Shown piece after piece: positions 37,194 through 49,501 of a DNA stretch of 64,000 nucleotides; the stretch's first letter is position 1, and the number at the start of each line of letters is the position of its first letter. The stretch is taken from contig NZ_JACJFN010000001.1 in the NCBI RefSeq assembly GCF_014164785.1, forward strand, positions 1,612,001-1,676,000. The letters run 5' to 3'. The translations under genes and the position numbers were made by a program. This DNA comes from Aquipseudomonas guryensis (GTDB lineage Bacteria > Pseudomonadota > Gammaproteobacteria > Pseudomonadales > Pseudomonadaceae). The notes under the pieces are model-generated. The model was not told the DNA's origin and ran no database searches. It was given only the letters and a program-made list of their open reading frames with translations.

Positions 37194-37219
37194 AAAAAAA
37201 GCCCGGCAATGCCGGGCTT
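37194..37219 (-). terminator. Intrinsic terminator between surA and pdxA
   Basis: GCCCGGC (37201-37207) and GCCGGGC (37211-37217) with flanking A-T pairs, followed on the minus strand by seven T. It lies 20 bp after the surA stop. Confidence 0.85.
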
Positions 37220-37239
37220 GGGTATTACAGCAAGCCCAA

Positions 37240-38532
37240 TCAGAGCTTGATCTCGACGTAAGCCTCGTCGCGGATCTGGCGCAACCAGGCCTGCAACTCT
37301 TCTTCGTACTTGCGATTGCGCAGGGCATTCATCGCCTGCTGCTCGCGGAACTTCTCGCTGTTGTCAGTGGCGCGACGACCGAGCACTTCCAGGACGTGCC
37401 AGCCGTATTGGCTTTTGAATGGCTTGGACAGCTCGCCGCTGGAGGTCTTGGCCATGACTTCGCGGAACTCGGGGACCAGGGTGCTGGGGTCGATCCAGTT
37501 GAGGTCGCCGCCATTCAGTGCGGAGCCTGGGTCCTCGGAGTAGCTTTTCGCCAGCTCGGCAAAATCTTCACCGGAAACGATGCGCTCATACAGGCGCTCG
37601 GCCAGACGACGGGTTTCCGTTTCGCTGCGGATTTCACTGGGCTTGATCAGGATGTGGCGCACATGCACCTCATCGCTTACCACGCTGCTACCACCGCGCT
37701 TTTCCAGCAGCTTGATGATCATGAAACCGTTGGGTGTGCGAATCGGTTCGGTGATCTCACCGGGAGCCAGCGCGCTGATCAGCTCATCCAGTGGTGGTGG
37801 CAGTTGACCGGCTTTGCGCCAGCCAATCTCGCCGCCTTCCAGAGCGTTTTCACTGGCCGAGTTGCTGATGGCCAACTGAGCGAAATCCCCGCCGTTGCGC
37901 AGCTCATCATAGAGGCTGCTGACGCGGCGTGCTGCCGCCTGGATGGCTTCCGGAGAGGCACCCTCGGGCAGCGGAATCAGGATGTTGGCCAGACGAAATT
38001 CTTCCGACAGTTGCATCTTGCCCAGGTCGGAAGCGAGGAAGTTCTTCACTTCCTGGTCGGTAACCTGGATGCGTTCTCCCACACGGCGCTGACGCACGCG
38101 GCTGATGACCATCTCACGACGAATCTGCTCGCGAGCATCGTTGTAGGACAGACCGTCGCGCTGGAGAGCGGCGCTGAACTGCTCAAGGGTCAGGTTATTG
38201 CGTTGGGCAATACTGGCCATCGCTTGGTTCAGCTCTTCGTCGGTGATGCGAATACCTGAACGCTCGCCGATCTGCAGCTGCAGGTTTTCGACGATCAGGC
38301 GTTCGAGTACCTGCTGGTTGAGCACATCGGTCGGCGGCAGCTGCGCGCCACGCTTGGCGATGGTCTGTTGCACCTCACGGGCACGGGCATCCAGCTGGCT
38401 TTGCATGATCACGTCGTTATCGACGATGGCGACCACGCGATTGAGGGACTGGATCTCGGCCTGTACTGCAGAACCGAGAAAAACGGCGCCCAGCAGCAGC
38501 GGGCGCAGGCAATCAGAAAGCTTGATCTTCAC
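37240..38532 (-). CDS. surA: Periplasmic chaperone/peptidyl-prolyl isomerase SurA
   Basis: 430 residues with signal peptide (cleavage after AVQA, residue about 25), an N-terminal chaperone domain, and two parvulin domains (about 175-275, with the motif [13 protein letters not shown] opening the second at about 285-390). Carries unfolded outer-membrane proteins, including LptD, across the periplasm. Its start overlaps the lptD stop by 20 bp. Confidence 0.98.
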   Translation of the reverse strand: MKIKLSDCLRPLLLGAVFLGSAVQAEIQSLNRVVAIVDNDVIMQSQLDARAREVQQTIAKRGAQLPPTDVLNQQVLERLIVENLQLQIGERSGIRITDEELNQAMASIAQRNNLTLEQFSAALQRDGLSYNDAREQIRREMVISRVRQRRVGERIQVTDQEVKNFLASDLGKMQLSEEFRLANILIPLPEGASPEAIQAAARRVSSLYDELRNGGDFAQLAISNSASENALEGGEIGWRKAGQLPPPLDELISALAPGEITEPIRTPNGFMIIKLLEKRGGSSVVSDEVHVRHILIKPSEIRSETETRRLAERLYERIVSGEDFAELAKSYSEDPGSALNGGDLNWIDPSTLVPEFREVMAKTSSGELSKPFKSQYGWHVLEVLGRRATDNSEKFREQQAMNALRNRKYEEELQAWLRQIRDEAYVEIKL

Positions 38533-41287
38533 GTTGACGATAACCCTGGATACCTTGGTCGAGGAAACTTTCCGCCTTGTTACCTACCACGCCACCGAGC
38601 CCTTTCAGGACGATCTGCAGGAAGATACCGCGGTCGGGTTGATCATTCTGGCTCGGGTTCAGACTGTATTCGTCGTAGTCGATCCAGTAACGATTGATCA
38701 GGCGCAGTTTCCAGCAGCAGCTGTCGTATTCGAAACCACCGAAGGCTTCGAGCGTACGGTTCTGGTTGTAGTCATGTTGCCAGCGGGCGATGGCGCTCCA
38801 CTGCGGGATGACCGGCCAGATGATCGAGAAGTCGTGTTGATCGACCTTGTAGTAGTCCTTGATGTAGTTAGCGCTTCCAGGGGTACCGAAGTCACCGCCG
38901 CCAACTTTCCACTCACCCGTGGACTGGTCGTAGCGGACAGCATCGTTGCGGTAGCGATAGCCGGCGTTGATCACCTTGTTCGGGTTGGCTTCCGGCTGGT
39001 AGTGGAACATGGCGCTGCCGGAGCGAGTGCTACTGCTATCCGGATCCCAGTTGAAGTCAGACGAGAAGCGCCAGTCGCGGTTGAAGCGGTAAAGGTATTC
39101 AAGCGCGTAGGGGGATACATTCGCTTGTGCATCAGTACGGGTCTCGTAATTGATACCTGGCAACTGAACTTCGCGGTCAGCAAAGTAGATAGCCTGGCCG
39201 ATGCTAAAGCGCTGGCGCTCGAAGCCATTCGATTCGATCCAGCGATTGGTTACGCCCAGCGACAGTTTGTTTTCGTCACCGATGCGATCCTTGCCGGTAA
39301 AGCGGTTCTCGCGGAACAGCGAGGCGTAGTTGAAGGTCGACTCGCTGGTGTCGAAGACCGGGATGTCGGTCTGGTCTTCCTCGGGGACATAGAGGTAGAA
39401 CAGGCGCGGCTCCAGGGTCTGCCGGTAGTTGGTGCCGAACAGCGAGGTGTTGCGGTCGAAGTACAGGCCACTATCCAGGCTGAACAGGCCGACACCACGG
39501 TTCTGGCTGCTGCTGTACTCCTGATCGGCGAGCAGAGTGTCTTCTCCGCGCTGATCCAGATCCAGATCGTAGTTGGTTTGCAGGTACTTGATGGTCGGCT
39601 TGACGTAACCCCAGGTCCAGTTCAGCGGCAGGCTGACGCCCGGTTCCAGGTGGACGCGATCACCATTGGCGCGGGCCAGGCCTTTGATCCGGGTGTCGTA
39701 CCAAGGCTCCAGATTGCCATCTTCATCGCTGAAGTTACCGCTACGCAGGTCGCGGTCGAAGCGCACGAACTCGGTCTGGTAGGCGAAGTTCAGCCCGCCC
39801 GGCTGGAATGGTAGTGCGCCATTGAAGGTGATCTGCGGCAGGCGGTCATAAGGCGTAATGTCGGTGACCGTGGCCAGTTCATAGGCATGCGCATTCAGGC
39901 GTGCGGTAAAGCTATCGCCGCGGTAGGTCAGAGCGCCTTGCTGGTTGACGAAGGTGCTGCGGCTGATCTCCAGGTCGCTGTCGAGATCCTGGAAGTAGTA
40001 CGGATCGCTGATGTCGGTGTAGTCGACCTCCGCCAGCAGGCGCGAGTCGAGGCCGCCCTTGTGCTTCCAGTTGTACATCCAGCGCTGGTCTTCGTATTCG
40101 GACTGCAGCTTGCGCTCGTCTTCCTGGTCATCCAGCCAGGCGCCGCCGATCTGGCCTTCGCTGCTCTTGGTCAGGTAGCGCCCCTCACCTTCCAGCAGCA
40201 AGCCACGGTTGCTCATGTAGGTGGGGTACAGGGTGGCGTCGTAGTTCGGCGCCAGGTTGAAGTAGTACGGGGTGGCCAGGAGGAAGCCGGTATCGCTCGA
40301 CGAGCCAATGCTCGGGGCGAGGAAGCCGGACTGGCGGCGATCGTCGATCGGGAAATAGATGTACGGGGTGTAGAACACCGGAATGTCCTTCACCCGCAAC
40401 GTCACGTTGGTCGCGGTGCCGAAACCGGTGGCCGGGTTCAGCTTGATGTTGTTGCCCTTTAGGTTCCAGGCATTGCTGCCCGGTTCGCAGCGGGTGTAAG
40501 TACCATCCTTGAGGCGGATGATCGCACTGTCTTCACGCTTGGCGTATAGCGCACTGCCGCGCACGTGACCTTTGTGCAGCACGTACTCGGCGTTCTCGAC
40601 CTTGGCTTCGCCATTGTCCAGCTGGATCTCGGCGCGGTCGCCCACCACCAGAGTGCCCTGGTCGCGCAGGCGCACGTTGCCAGTCAGCTCGCCGCGGTTC
40701 TCGGTCTGGTGCAGGCTGGCCTCGTCGGCCTCGATCTGCATGCCGGACTGGCGGATGACTACGTCACCGGCGAGGGTGGCGGTCTGGGTTTCCTGGGCGT
40801 AGCGCGAGGCCTTGGCGGAGACGAACATCGGCGCCTCGTCCATCGGCGTGTCGTCGCTCATGCCAGGGCGCAGGGGTTCGATGTAGGAGCCGGCACAGTA
40901 AGGGCCGACTTCGGCCAGCTGGGCCGCGGAAAGCTTGTCGCGCGGCACCCAGTCGAGATGGCTGTAGTCCGCACTGCGGCTGCTCAGGGCTTTACCCTCG
41001 CTTTCGGTAACCAGTACGGCCTGCGATTGCTCGCCAGCGCTTTCGCCGTCGGCAGACTTCGCGGAACCGGCGACTGCACTGACCGCAGTCGCGGTATGCT
41101 GCGGCCGCGGCAACTGGGCGCTGCTGTCGGCTTTCGGCGTGCAAGCCCAGCCACCGGAGGTGGAGGCCTGGCAGTCGAACTGCTCGGCGGCAATAACCAA
41201 AGGAGTGGCTACTGGCTGCATGGCCAGCAGGCTGCCGGTGACCAGCAGTGGGAATTTTTTACGGAACACGGGGATTTTTACTGCCAT
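38513..41287 (-). CDS. lptD: LPS-assembly protein LptD
   Basis: 924 residues from ATG 41287 ([20 protein letters not shown]), with signal peptide to about residue 33. The jellyroll domain covers about 140-270 and the large beta-barrel the rest. Cysteines for the disulfides are visible: FDCQAS and WACTPK near the N-terminus and DSCCWK near the C-terminus. With LptE it inserts LPS into the outer leaflet. The gap of about 100 residues with low conservation before the jellyroll is typical of Pseudomonas LptD. Divergent from amgK. Confidence 0.98.
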   Translation of the reverse strand: MAVKIPVFRKKFPLLVTGSLLAMQPVATPLVIAAEQFDCQASTSGGWACTPKADSSAQLPRPQHTATAVSAVAGSAKSADGESAGEQSQAVLVTESEGKALSSRSADYSHLDWVPRDKLSAAQLAEVGPYCAGSYIEPLRPGMSDDTPMDEAPMFVSAKASRYAQETQTATLAGDVVIRQSGMQIEADEASLHQTENRGELTGNVRLRDQGTLVVGDRAEIQLDNGEAKVENAEYVLHKGHVRGSALYAKREDSAIIRLKDGTYTRCEPGSNAWNLKGNNIKLNPATGFGTATNVTLRVKDIPVFYTPYIYFPIDDRRQSGFLAPSIGSSSDTGFLLATPYYFNLAPNYDATLYPTYMSNRGLLLEGEGRYLTKSSEGQIGGAWLDDQEDERKLQSEYEDQRWMYNWKHKGGLDSRLLAEVDYTDISDPYYFQDLDSDLEISRSTFVNQQGALTYRGDSFTARLNAHAYELATVTDITPYDRLPQITFNGALPFQPGGLNFAYQTEFVRFDRDLRSGNFSDEDGNLEPWYDTRIKGLARANGDRVHLEPGVSLPLNWTWGYVKPTIKYLQTNYDLDLDQRGEDTLLADQEYSSSQNRGVGLFSLDSGLYFDRNTSLFGTNYRQTLEPRLFYLYVPEEDQTDIPVFDTSESTFNYASLFRENRFTGKDRIGDENKLSLGVTNRWIESNGFERQRFSIGQAIYFADREVQLPGINYETRTDAQANVSPYALEYLYRFNRDWRFSSDFNWDPDSSSTRSGSAMFHYQPEANPNKVINAGYRYRNDAVRYDQSTGEWKVGGGDFGTPGSANYIKDYYKVDQHDFSIIWPVIPQWSAIARWQHDYNQNRTLEAFGGFEYDSCCWKLRLINRYWIDYDEYSLNPSQNDQPDRGIFLQIVLKGLGGVVGNKAESFLDQGIQGYRQREDQAF

Positions 41288-41414
41288 CTTGTTAGTCCGG
41301 GCTTCCTGCGCGCCTTCGACCCGCGGGGGCCGCACGCCTCTCGATGGGCGAAAAAAGATGCTGGATAATAAAGCATGACCCGCGCAACGGCTAGCGCCGT
41401 CGGAGACCCTTGTA

Positions 41415-43108
<1,694 letters not shown>

Positions 43109-43109
43109 T

Positions 43110-43874
43110 ATGTTCTGGCCGGTAACCGTGCTCGGTGTTCTGGCTGGCTGGGCGCTGGCCAGTATTCCTGGCGCCTTGCTCGGTGGCCTGCTCGGCCAGG
43201 TGCTCGATCGGCGCCTCAAGCTGAACTCCTGGGCCAGCCTGCGTGCCCTGTTCTGGTCGCCCAGGCTGGATGACGATGAGCTGCTGTTCATGCTCCTCGG
43301 GCGTCTGGCCAAGTGTGGTGGTCGCGTGCTGCAGGTGCATATCCATGCGGCACGGCAGGAGATGCAGCGTCTGCGCCTGGGCGAGACGGCACGGCAGCGG
43401 GCGATGGAGGCTTTCGGCCGGGGCAAGCTGATGACGGACAGTTTCGAGGAGCATCTGCAGGGTTTGCGGCGGCGTCCCGAGCGGGCCGAAGTGCTGCTGC
43501 GCAGTTGCTGGCGCATGGCCTGGGCCGATGGTCGGGTCAGTGAGCAGGAGTATGAGCTGATCCAGCAATGGGGCAGCTGGTTGGGCTGGGTGCGTGATGA
43601 CCTGAATGCCCTGGCCGATGAATATGAGCCGAGCCGGCGGGTGGTCGACCCGGTTCCCGGCGACTACCAGGCGGCCTTGCGCATGCTCGGGGTAAAGAAC
43701 AGCAGTGAGCCGGCGGCGATCAAACGTGCCTACCGCAAGCTGCTCAGCCAGCATCACCCGGACAAGCTGGCCGGTGGCGGCGCCAGCCCCGCACAGATTC
43801 GCGCGGCCACTGAGCGCACCAGCGAACTGCACCAGGCCTATGAGTTGATTCGCTCGCGGCGTGGCTTTCGCTAA
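43110..43874 (+). CDS. djlA: DjlA-like co-chaperone (TerB and J domains)
   Basis: 254 residues. An N-terminal membrane segment with Gly motifs (LGVLAGWALASIPGALLGGLLG), a TerB-like helical domain (about 55-165, CWRMAWADGRVSEQEYELI) and a C-terminal J domain with HPD intact (SQHHPDKLAG). Membrane-anchored DnaK partner. Start 43110 lies one base after murU; an earlier in-frame start would run into murU. Same order as in P. aeruginosa. Confidence 0.93.
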   Translation: MFWPVTVLGVLAGWALASIPGALLGGLLGQVLDRRLKLNSWASLRALFWSPRLDDDELLFMLLGRLAKCGGRVLQVHIHAARQEMQRLRLGETARQRAMEAFGRGKLMTDSFEEHLQGLRRRPERAEVLLRSCWRMAWADGRVSEQEYELIQQWGSWLGWVRDDLNALADEYEPSRRVVDPVPGDYQAALRMLGVKNSSEPAAIKRAYRKLLSQHHPDKLAGGGASPAQIRAATERTSELHQAYELIRSRRGFR

Positions 43875-43884
43875 CGGCTCAGGC

Positions 43885-44961
43885 TTATTTCTTCGCCGGC
43901 AACACCTTGTCCAGCCAGCCACGAATGCGCCGGTACAGCTGTTCCTGCTCCGCACCCGGATTGCCCGGCAGGGCTTTCAGCGCTATCTGGGTGTAGGCCT
44001 TGTGCTGCAGGCGCTTGCTCGCATGCAGACGGCGGGTGGCCGCGCTGCGGTCGCTGCTTTGATCCTTGTAGTAGAAGTCGCCAGTGGGCAGTTGCAGTCC
44101 AGGCAGCAGTTCTTCCAGTGGCGGCTTCATTCCTTCCGGCAAGGCCGGTGCGGCTACCAGCAGATGCTCTACCTGTGGCGGCTTCTGCTCGGCGATGAAA
44201 CGGGCGGCCCAGTAGGCACCGTCGCCATGGCCAAGCAGGACGATGGCTTTTGCCTGCTGCTGTTCGGCAAAGGCGATGGCCGCCTGGATGCGGGCGAAGA
44301 TGCGCGGTGCCGGGTCAACATCCGGGACTGGTGCTGTGGCGCTGCTGTCCGGGGTGGCCGGCGGCGTAGTGGCATCTACCGCAGCATCTGCGCTGGCGCT
44401 ATCCGCAGTCTCCTGGTTATCCGTTGCGGCAGCATCCGCCGGCGCGCTGGCAGCGCTGGGCTGCGTGGTGGTATCGACTGTCACCGCAGTCACTGCCGGC
44501 GCGAGTTGCGGCAGATCCGGCAGGGTCAGACTGAGGCTGCTCCAGCCCGCATTTGGCAGCTTGCTGCGCAACGGGCCGATAGCCTGCGGCCAGTCTGCAC
44601 TCTCCCCACTGGCAGGAACCAGGATCACCACGCCAGTCGGTTCGCCGACATTGGCCGGTTTCCACAGGGCCAGAAATGTCTCGTCACCCGCCTTCAGCTG
44701 TTGTTGCTCGTCTTGCGGCAGTTGGCGTTCGAGGGCGCTGGCCGCTTCGACGCTGCGCTCTTCCAGGGGCGCTCGCTCGGTCGCCGGAGCATCGGCGGGT
44801 GGCGTTGCAGTGTCTGTCGCCGGAGCCGTTTCTTCAGCGGCTGGCGCTGTTGTCGCCGGGGCTTCTTCGGCCAGCACGGGCTTGGCGAGTAGCACGCTAA
44901 GGCCCAGGGCGGCAGTGATAAGTGTCGGGCGCAGGAGGTTGGGCATCACAGACATCTGCAT
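43885..44961 (-). CDS. DUF3530 family periplasmic protein (alpha/beta-hydrolase-like)
   Basis: 358 residues with a signal peptide ending near AKPVLA, followed by an Ala/Pro/Thr-rich low-complexity segment (about 33-65). A strand-helix core with VVILVPASGES and VLLGHGDGAYWAARF resembles an alpha/beta-hydrolase fold, interrupted by a second low-complexity insert at about 165-225. DUF3530 proteins have no settled function. The insertions look lineage-specific. Convergent with djlA and divergent from agtS. Translation may start at residue 1 or at Met6. Confidence 0.85.
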   Translation of the reverse strand: MQMSVMPNLLRPTLITAALGLSVLLAKPVLAEEAPATTAPAAEETAPATDTATPPADAPATERAPLEERSVEAASALERQLPQDEQQQLKAGDETFLALWKPANVGEPTGVVILVPASGESADWPQAIGPLRSKLPNAGWSSLSLTLPDLPQLAPAVTAVTVDTTTQPSAASAPADAAATDNQETADSASADAAVDATTPPATPDSSATAPVPDVDPAPRIFARIQAAIAFAEQQQAKAIVLLGHGDGAYWAARFIAEQKPPQVEHLLVAAPALPEGMKPPLEELLPGLQLPTGDFYYKDQSSDRSAATRRLHASKRLQHKAYTQIALKALPGNPGAEQEQLYRRIRGWLDKVLPAKK

Positions 44962-45084
44962 GGCGGCTGATTCCAGCAGACTAAGCGCTCACCCGCGATT
45001 TGTCAGGTGTGGCTTGCCTGGCAACCGTAGCTCAGGAGTAAGGTATGGCGATGAAAACTCGGCTGACGGACGATTGATGTGCAG

Positions 45085-47484
45085 ATGAGGCAAGTGCTGT
45101 TCGGCGGGTTGCTGGTATTGCTGTCACCCTGGCTGTGGGCGGCAGCGGCGGGTGATGGCTTGGCGCTGGACGAGAGCCAGCGGGCCTGGTTGGCCGAGCA
45201 CCCGCGGCTGCGCGTTGGCGTGGTGCTGCAGGCGCCCTATGCCGAATTCACGCGCCGCCAGCAGCAACTGAGTGGCCTGAATGTCGAGCTGTTCGAGGCG
45301 CTGGGCAAGAGCCTGCCGGTCCAGTTCAGCTGGCGTGGCTACCCTGATCAGCAGGCGCTGGAGGAGGCGCTGCGCGCCGGCAAGGTCGATCTCGCCCCCG
45401 GCCTCAGCCAGACCCCGGCGGGGCTGCGCCAATGGCTGTATTCCGACCCTTACCTGCGCATTCCGCACCTGCTGGTGGGCGAGCGCCTGGGCACGGTGGC
45501 CATCGAACTGGAGCAGCTCGGCGCCACGGATGTGATCGCCACGCGCATGCCCAGCAGTGCGGCCGACTACCTGCGCAGCAACTATTTCAATCTCAGGTTG
45601 CTGCCCCAGCCGTCCGATCGCCAGGCGCTGCAGGCGGTGCTGGAACAGCAGGCGCGCTTCGCCGTGGTCGATCAAGCGCAGCTCAGCCGGCTGAGCCAGG
45701 AAAGCGAGTTCGCCACTTTGCAGGTGGTCGGCGATGTCGGCCTGCCGCAACTGCTGCGCATCGGCACCCGGCGCGACTGGCCGCAACTGGCGACGATCAT
45801 CGATGAGGCCCTGCATGCCCTGCCGGCGCAGACTCTGGAACAGTTGCAGAGCCGCTGGCTGACCGCGCAGAAGCCGGGCATCAAGGACTCGCCGCGTTTC
45901 TGGCGCAACCTCAGTCTGCTGCTAGGCACCTTGCTGTTGGTCAGCCTGGCCCTGCTGGCCGTGTTGCGCCGCCAGCGTTCGCGTCTTGAGCATCGCCTGC
46001 TCGATGCACGCCAGGCCCTGGCCCTGCGCGAAGCGGCGGAGGAGGCCTTGCGCCTGACCCAGTTTTCCATCGACCACAGCACCGTGGGCATCCTCTGGGT
46101 CAACTGGGACAGCCACATCCGCTATGCCAACCGTGCGGTGGCGCAGATGCTTGGCTACAGCAGCGAGGCGCTGGTCGAGCGGCCGCTGGAGCTGATCGAG
46201 CCGAACCTGAGTATGGACCGCTGGCTCAACCTGTGGCGCCGGGTGCGCTCGCGTGACGAGGCCGCGCTGAGCTTCGAGAGCAACTGCCTGCGCGCCGACG
46301 GCAGCTTGATGCCGGCGGATGTGTCACTGAGCTTCCTGAGGTTTCGCGATGCCGAGTACCTGGTGGTGTACATCACCGATGTCACCGAGCGCCGCCGTGC
46401 CCATGCGGCGCTTGAGGAAAGCGAGGCGCGCCTGAAGGGCATCGCCAGCAACGTGCCGGGCCTGGTGTTTCGCCTGGAGCGTCCGCTGCCTGGCGCGCCG
46501 GTAGACTTTGCCTACATCAGTGAGGGCAGCGAGCAGCTGGTTGGCTATCCGTCGGCGCAGATCATGGCGGCCGATTTCGGCATTCGCAGCCTGGTCCACC
46601 CGGATGATCGGGCGCGTTATCACACCACCCAGGATGCGGCTATCGCGGCGGCTAGTGACTGGCAGTGGCAGGGACGCATCCTCACCCGCGACGGCCGCGT
46701 GCGCTGGGCCGACATCAAGGCGCGCGCGCGCCATCTGGATGATGAGCATGTGGTGTGGGACGGCATGGTCTGGGACATCAGCGAGAACAAGCAGATCGAG
46801 CTGCAACTGGCCGAATCGCGCGCTCAGCTGCGCGACCTGTCGGCGCATCTGGAGAGCGTGCGCGAGGAGGAGAAGGCGCGCATCGCCCGCGAGGTGCACG
46901 ACGAGCTGGGTCAGGTGCTCACCGTGCTCAAGCTGGAAACCTCGATGTGCGAGCTGGCCTACGGCGAGCTGGACGGCGGTTTGCGCGAGCGGCTGGAGAG
47001 CATGAAGAAGCTGATCGCCAACCTGTTCCAGCTGGTGCGCGACGTGGCCACTGCCCTGCGTCCGCCGATCCTGGATGCCGGCATCGCCTCGGCCATCGAA
47101 TGGCAGGCACGCCGTTTCGAGGCGCGCAGCCAGATTCCCTGTCTGGTCGAGGTCCCCGAGCAGCAGTTGCCGGCACTGTCCGATGCCAAGGCGATCGGCC
47201 TGTTCCGCGTGCTGCAGGAGGCGCTGACCAACGTCCTGCGCCACGCCCAGGCGCATACTGTGGCCGTGCGCCTGAGCGTGGAGGGCGACCAGCTATGCCT
47301 GAGCGTCAGCGACGATGGCCGCGGTTTCGACCCGCAGGCGGCGCGCGCGCAATCGTTTGGCCTGGTCGGCATGCGCGAGCGGGTGCTGATGCTCGGCGGT
47401 ACGCTGCATATCGACAGCCAGCCGGGCGAGGGCGTGACCCTCAGCGTGCGGGTGGCCCTGGATGATCAAGAGGAAAACGCGTGA
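45085..47484 (+). CDS. agtS: AgtS-type sensor histidine kinase
   Basis: 799 residues from ATG 45085; GTG 45079 two codons earlier is also possible. Domains: signal peptide, periplasmic solute-binding type 3 domain (about 35-260), membrane helix (about 275-295), two PAS domains, HisKA_3 with AREVHDELGQVL (phospho-His) and an HATPase with EALTNVLRHA and SDDGRGFD. Position before an LuxR-type regulator and a polyamine-family ABC operon matches P. aeruginosa AgtS, which controls uptake of 4-aminobutyrate and 5-aminovalerate. Its sensor domain resembles that of RmcA at 16-20 kb. Confidence 0.93.
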   Translation: MRQVLFGGLLVLLSPWLWAAAAGDGLALDESQRAWLAEHPRLRVGVVLQAPYAEFTRRQQQLSGLNVELFEALGKSLPVQFSWRGYPDQQALEEALRAGKVDLAPGLSQTPAGLRQWLYSDPYLRIPHLLVGERLGTVAIELEQLGATDVIATRMPSSAADYLRSNYFNLRLLPQPSDRQALQAVLEQQARFAVVDQAQLSRLSQESEFATLQVVGDVGLPQLLRIGTRRDWPQLATIIDEALHALPAQTLEQLQSRWLTAQKPGIKDSPRFWRNLSLLLGTLLLVSLALLAVLRRQRSRLEHRLLDARQALALREAAEEALRLTQFSIDHSTVGILWVNWDSHIRYANRAVAQMLGYSSEALVERPLELIEPNLSMDRWLNLWRRVRSRDEAALSFESNCLRADGSLMPADVSLSFLRFRDAEYLVVYITDVTERRRAHAALEESEARLKGIASNVPGLVFRLERPLPGAPVDFAYISEGSEQLVGYPSAQIMAADFGIRSLVHPDDRARYHTTQDAAIAAASDWQWQGRILTRDGRVRWADIKARARHLDDEHVVWDGMVWDISENKQIELQLAESRAQLRDLSAHLESVREEEKARIAREVHDELGQVLTVLKLETSMCELAYGELDGGLRERLESMKKLIANLFQLVRDVATALRPPILDAGIASAIEWQARRFEARSQIPCLVEVPEQQLPALSDAKAIGLFRVLQEALTNVLRHAQAHTVAVRLSVEGDQLCLSVSDDGRGFDPQAARAQSFGLVGMRERVLMLGGTLHIDSQPGEGVTLSVRVALDDQEENA

Positions 47485-48110
47485 TTCGAGTACTGGTAGC
47501 CGAAGACCACACCATCGTCCGCGAGGGCATCAAGCAGCTGATCGGCCTGGCCAAGGACCTGCAGGTGGTGGGCGAGGCCTGCAACGGCGAGCAGCTGATG
47601 GAGACCCTGCGCCACACGGCCTGCGAGGTGGTGCTGCTGGATATCTCCATGCCCGGGGTCAACGGCCTGGAGGCGATTCCGCGGATTCGTGCGCTGAGCA
47701 ATCCGCCGGCGGTGCTGGTGCTGTCCATGCACGACGAGGCGCAGATGGCCGCGCGCGCATTGAAGATCGGCGCAGCCGGCTATGCGACCAAGGACAGCGA
47801 CCCGGCGCTGCTGCTCACCGCCATCCGCAAGGTCGCCGCGGGTGGGCGCTATATCGACCCGGACCTGGCCGACCGCATGGTCTTCGAGGTCGGCCTTACC
47901 GATTCGCGACCGCCCCATGCGCAGCTCTCCGAGCGCGAGTTCTCGGTGTTCGAGCGCCTGGTGCAGGGTGAGGGGGTCAACGAAATCGCCGTGCACCTGT
48001 CGATCAGCAGCAAGACCGTCAGCACCCACAAGGCGCGCCTGATGCAAAAGCTCGGCAGCCATTCGGTGGCTGACCTGGTGAAGTACGCGATGGAGCACAA
48101 GCTGGTTTGA
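47481..48110 (+). CDS. agtR: AgtR-type response regulator (NarL/LuxR family)
   Basis: 209 residues, GTG start at 47481 with GAGGA 6 nt upstream, overlapping agtS by 4 bp. Receiver domain phospho-acceptor in VVLLDISMPGVNGLE; C-terminal LuxR-type HTH EIAVHLSISSKTVSTHKARL. Acts with AgtS to regulate the downstream transport operon. Confidence 0.95.
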   Translation: MIRVLVAEDHTIVREGIKQLIGLAKDLQVVGEACNGEQLMETLRHTACEVVLLDISMPGVNGLEAIPRIRALSNPPAVLVLSMHDEAQMAARALKIGAAGYATKDSDPALLLTAIRKVAAGGRYIDPDLADRMVFEVGLTDSRPPHAQLSEREFSVFERLVQGEGVNEIAVHLSISSKTVSTHKARLMQKLGSHSVADLVKYAMEHKLV

Positions 48111-48132
48111 TGCGCCGCGCACGCCCTCTTCT

Positions 48133-48202
48133 GTAGGAGCCAGCTTGCTGGCGATCTGTGCGCCCAGTCGAGCCATCGGATCGCCAGCAAGCTGGCTCCT
48201 AC
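48133..48202. repeat. REP pair (inverted, Pseudomonas type)
   Basis: GTAGGAGCCAGCTTGCTGGC (from 48133) reappears as its reverse complement ending at 48202, each arm about 23 bp, separated by about 25 bp. This is the common Pseudomonas repetitive extragenic palindrome arrangement, and it sits between agtR and agtA. Confidence 0.9.
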
Positions 48203-48319
48203 GGGATGGTGTGGTGGGGCGGTGTAGGGCGATCCCTACATCGCGCTTTCCTCTAGCCTTATAGCAATCAGTCATACCGCCCGATTTGCGCGGCGCCCCC
48301 GCCTCTCTAGTCTGTAGCC

Positions 48320-49456
48320 ATGGCAGACAAGAACACGGGTGTGGTGATGGCCGAGAATGCTTCCAACGATGTACTGGTCAGTTTTCGTGGCGTGCAGAAG
48401 AGCTACGACGGCGAGAACCTGATCGTCAAAGACCTCAACCTGGATATTCGCAAAGGCGAATTCCTCACCCTGCTCGGGCCGTCCGGCTCGGGCAAGACCA
48501 CCAGCCTGATGATGCTGGCCGGCTTCGAGACGCCCACCGCCGGCGAGATCCTGCTCGGTGGCCGGGCGATCAACAACGTGCCGCCGCACAAGCGCGACAT
48601 CGGCATGGTGTTCCAGAACTACGCGCTGTTCCCGCACATGACGGTGGCCGAGAACCTGGCCTTCCCGCTCAGCGTGCGCGGCATGAACAAGACCGACTGC
48701 AGCGAGCGGGTCAAGCGCGCGCTGTCCATGGTGCAGCTCGACAAGTTCCGCAACCGCTACCCGGCGCAGCTCTCCGGCGGCCAGCAGCAGCGCGTGGCCC
48801 TGGCCCGTGCCCTGGTGTTCGAGCCGCAGCTGGTGCTGATGGACGAGCCGCTCGGTGCGCTGGACAAGCAGCTGCGCGAGCACATGCAGATGGAAATCAA
48901 GCACATCCACCAGCGCCTGGGCGTGACCGTGGTCTACGTGACCCACGACCAGGGCGAAGCGCTGACCATGTCCGACCGGGTGGCGGTGTTCCACCAGGGC
49001 GAGATCCAGCAGATCGCCCCGCCGCGTGACCTTTACGAAGCACCGAGGAACACCTTCGTCGCCAACTTCATCGGCGAGAACAACCGCATCAGCGGCCAGC
49101 TGCTCAGCCGCGACGGCGAGCGTTGCGTGGTCGGCCTGGCGCGTGGCGAGAAGATCGAGGCGCTGGCAGTCAATGTCGGTGCTCCCGGCGAGCCGGTGAC
49201 CCTGTCGATCCGCCCCGAGCGCGTGCGCCTCAACGGTGCCAGCGAGCAGTGCGCCAACCGCTTCTCCGGGCGGGTGGTGGAATTCATCTACCTGGGCGAC
49301 CACGTGCGTATCCGCATGGAGGTGTGTGGCAAGCCCGACTTCTTCGTCAAACAGCCGATTGCCGAGCTCGATCCCGCCATGGGCGTGGGGGATGTGGTGC
49401 CGCTTGGCTGGCATGTGGAGCACGTTCGCGCGCTCGATCCGCTGATTGCGGAATGA
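48320..49456 (+). CDS. agtA: AgtA ABC-transporter ATPase (polyamine/amino-acid type)
   Basis: 378 residues. Walker A LGPSGSGKTTSLMML, Q-loop FQNYALFPH, signature LSGGQQQRVALARAL and Walker B LVLMDEPLGALD are all intact; the C-terminal TOBE region covers about 290-375. PotA-like ATPase of an ABC importer. ATG 48320 lacks a clear ribosome binding site; ATG 48347 in frame is an alternative. First gene of agtABCD. Confidence 0.95.
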   Translation: MADKNTGVVMAENASNDVLVSFRGVQKSYDGENLIVKDLNLDIRKGEFLTLLGPSGSGKTTSLMMLAGFETPTAGEILLGGRAINNVPPHKRDIGMVFQNYALFPHMTVAENLAFPLSVRGMNKTDCSERVKRALSMVQLDKFRNRYPAQLSGGQQQRVALARALVFEPQLVLMDEPLGALDKQLREHMQMEIKHIHQRLGVTVVYVTHDQGEALTMSDRVAVFHQGEIQQIAPPRDLYEAPRNTFVANFIGENNRISGQLLSRDGERCVVGLARGEKIEALAVNVGAPGEPVTLSIRPERVRLNGASEQCANRFSGRVVEFIYLGDHVRIRMEVCGKPDFFVKQPIAELDPAMGVGDVVPLGWHVEHVRALDPLIAE

Positions 49457-49501
49457 GTGCTGTAGCGCAATAACCAACCCTGCACAGTGGAGACAACAAC
49501 A

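Noticed and set aside
48133..48202. Inverted repeat between agtR and agtA as a terminator or novel element
   Set aside because: It is the common Pseudomonas REP pair; no T-run follows.
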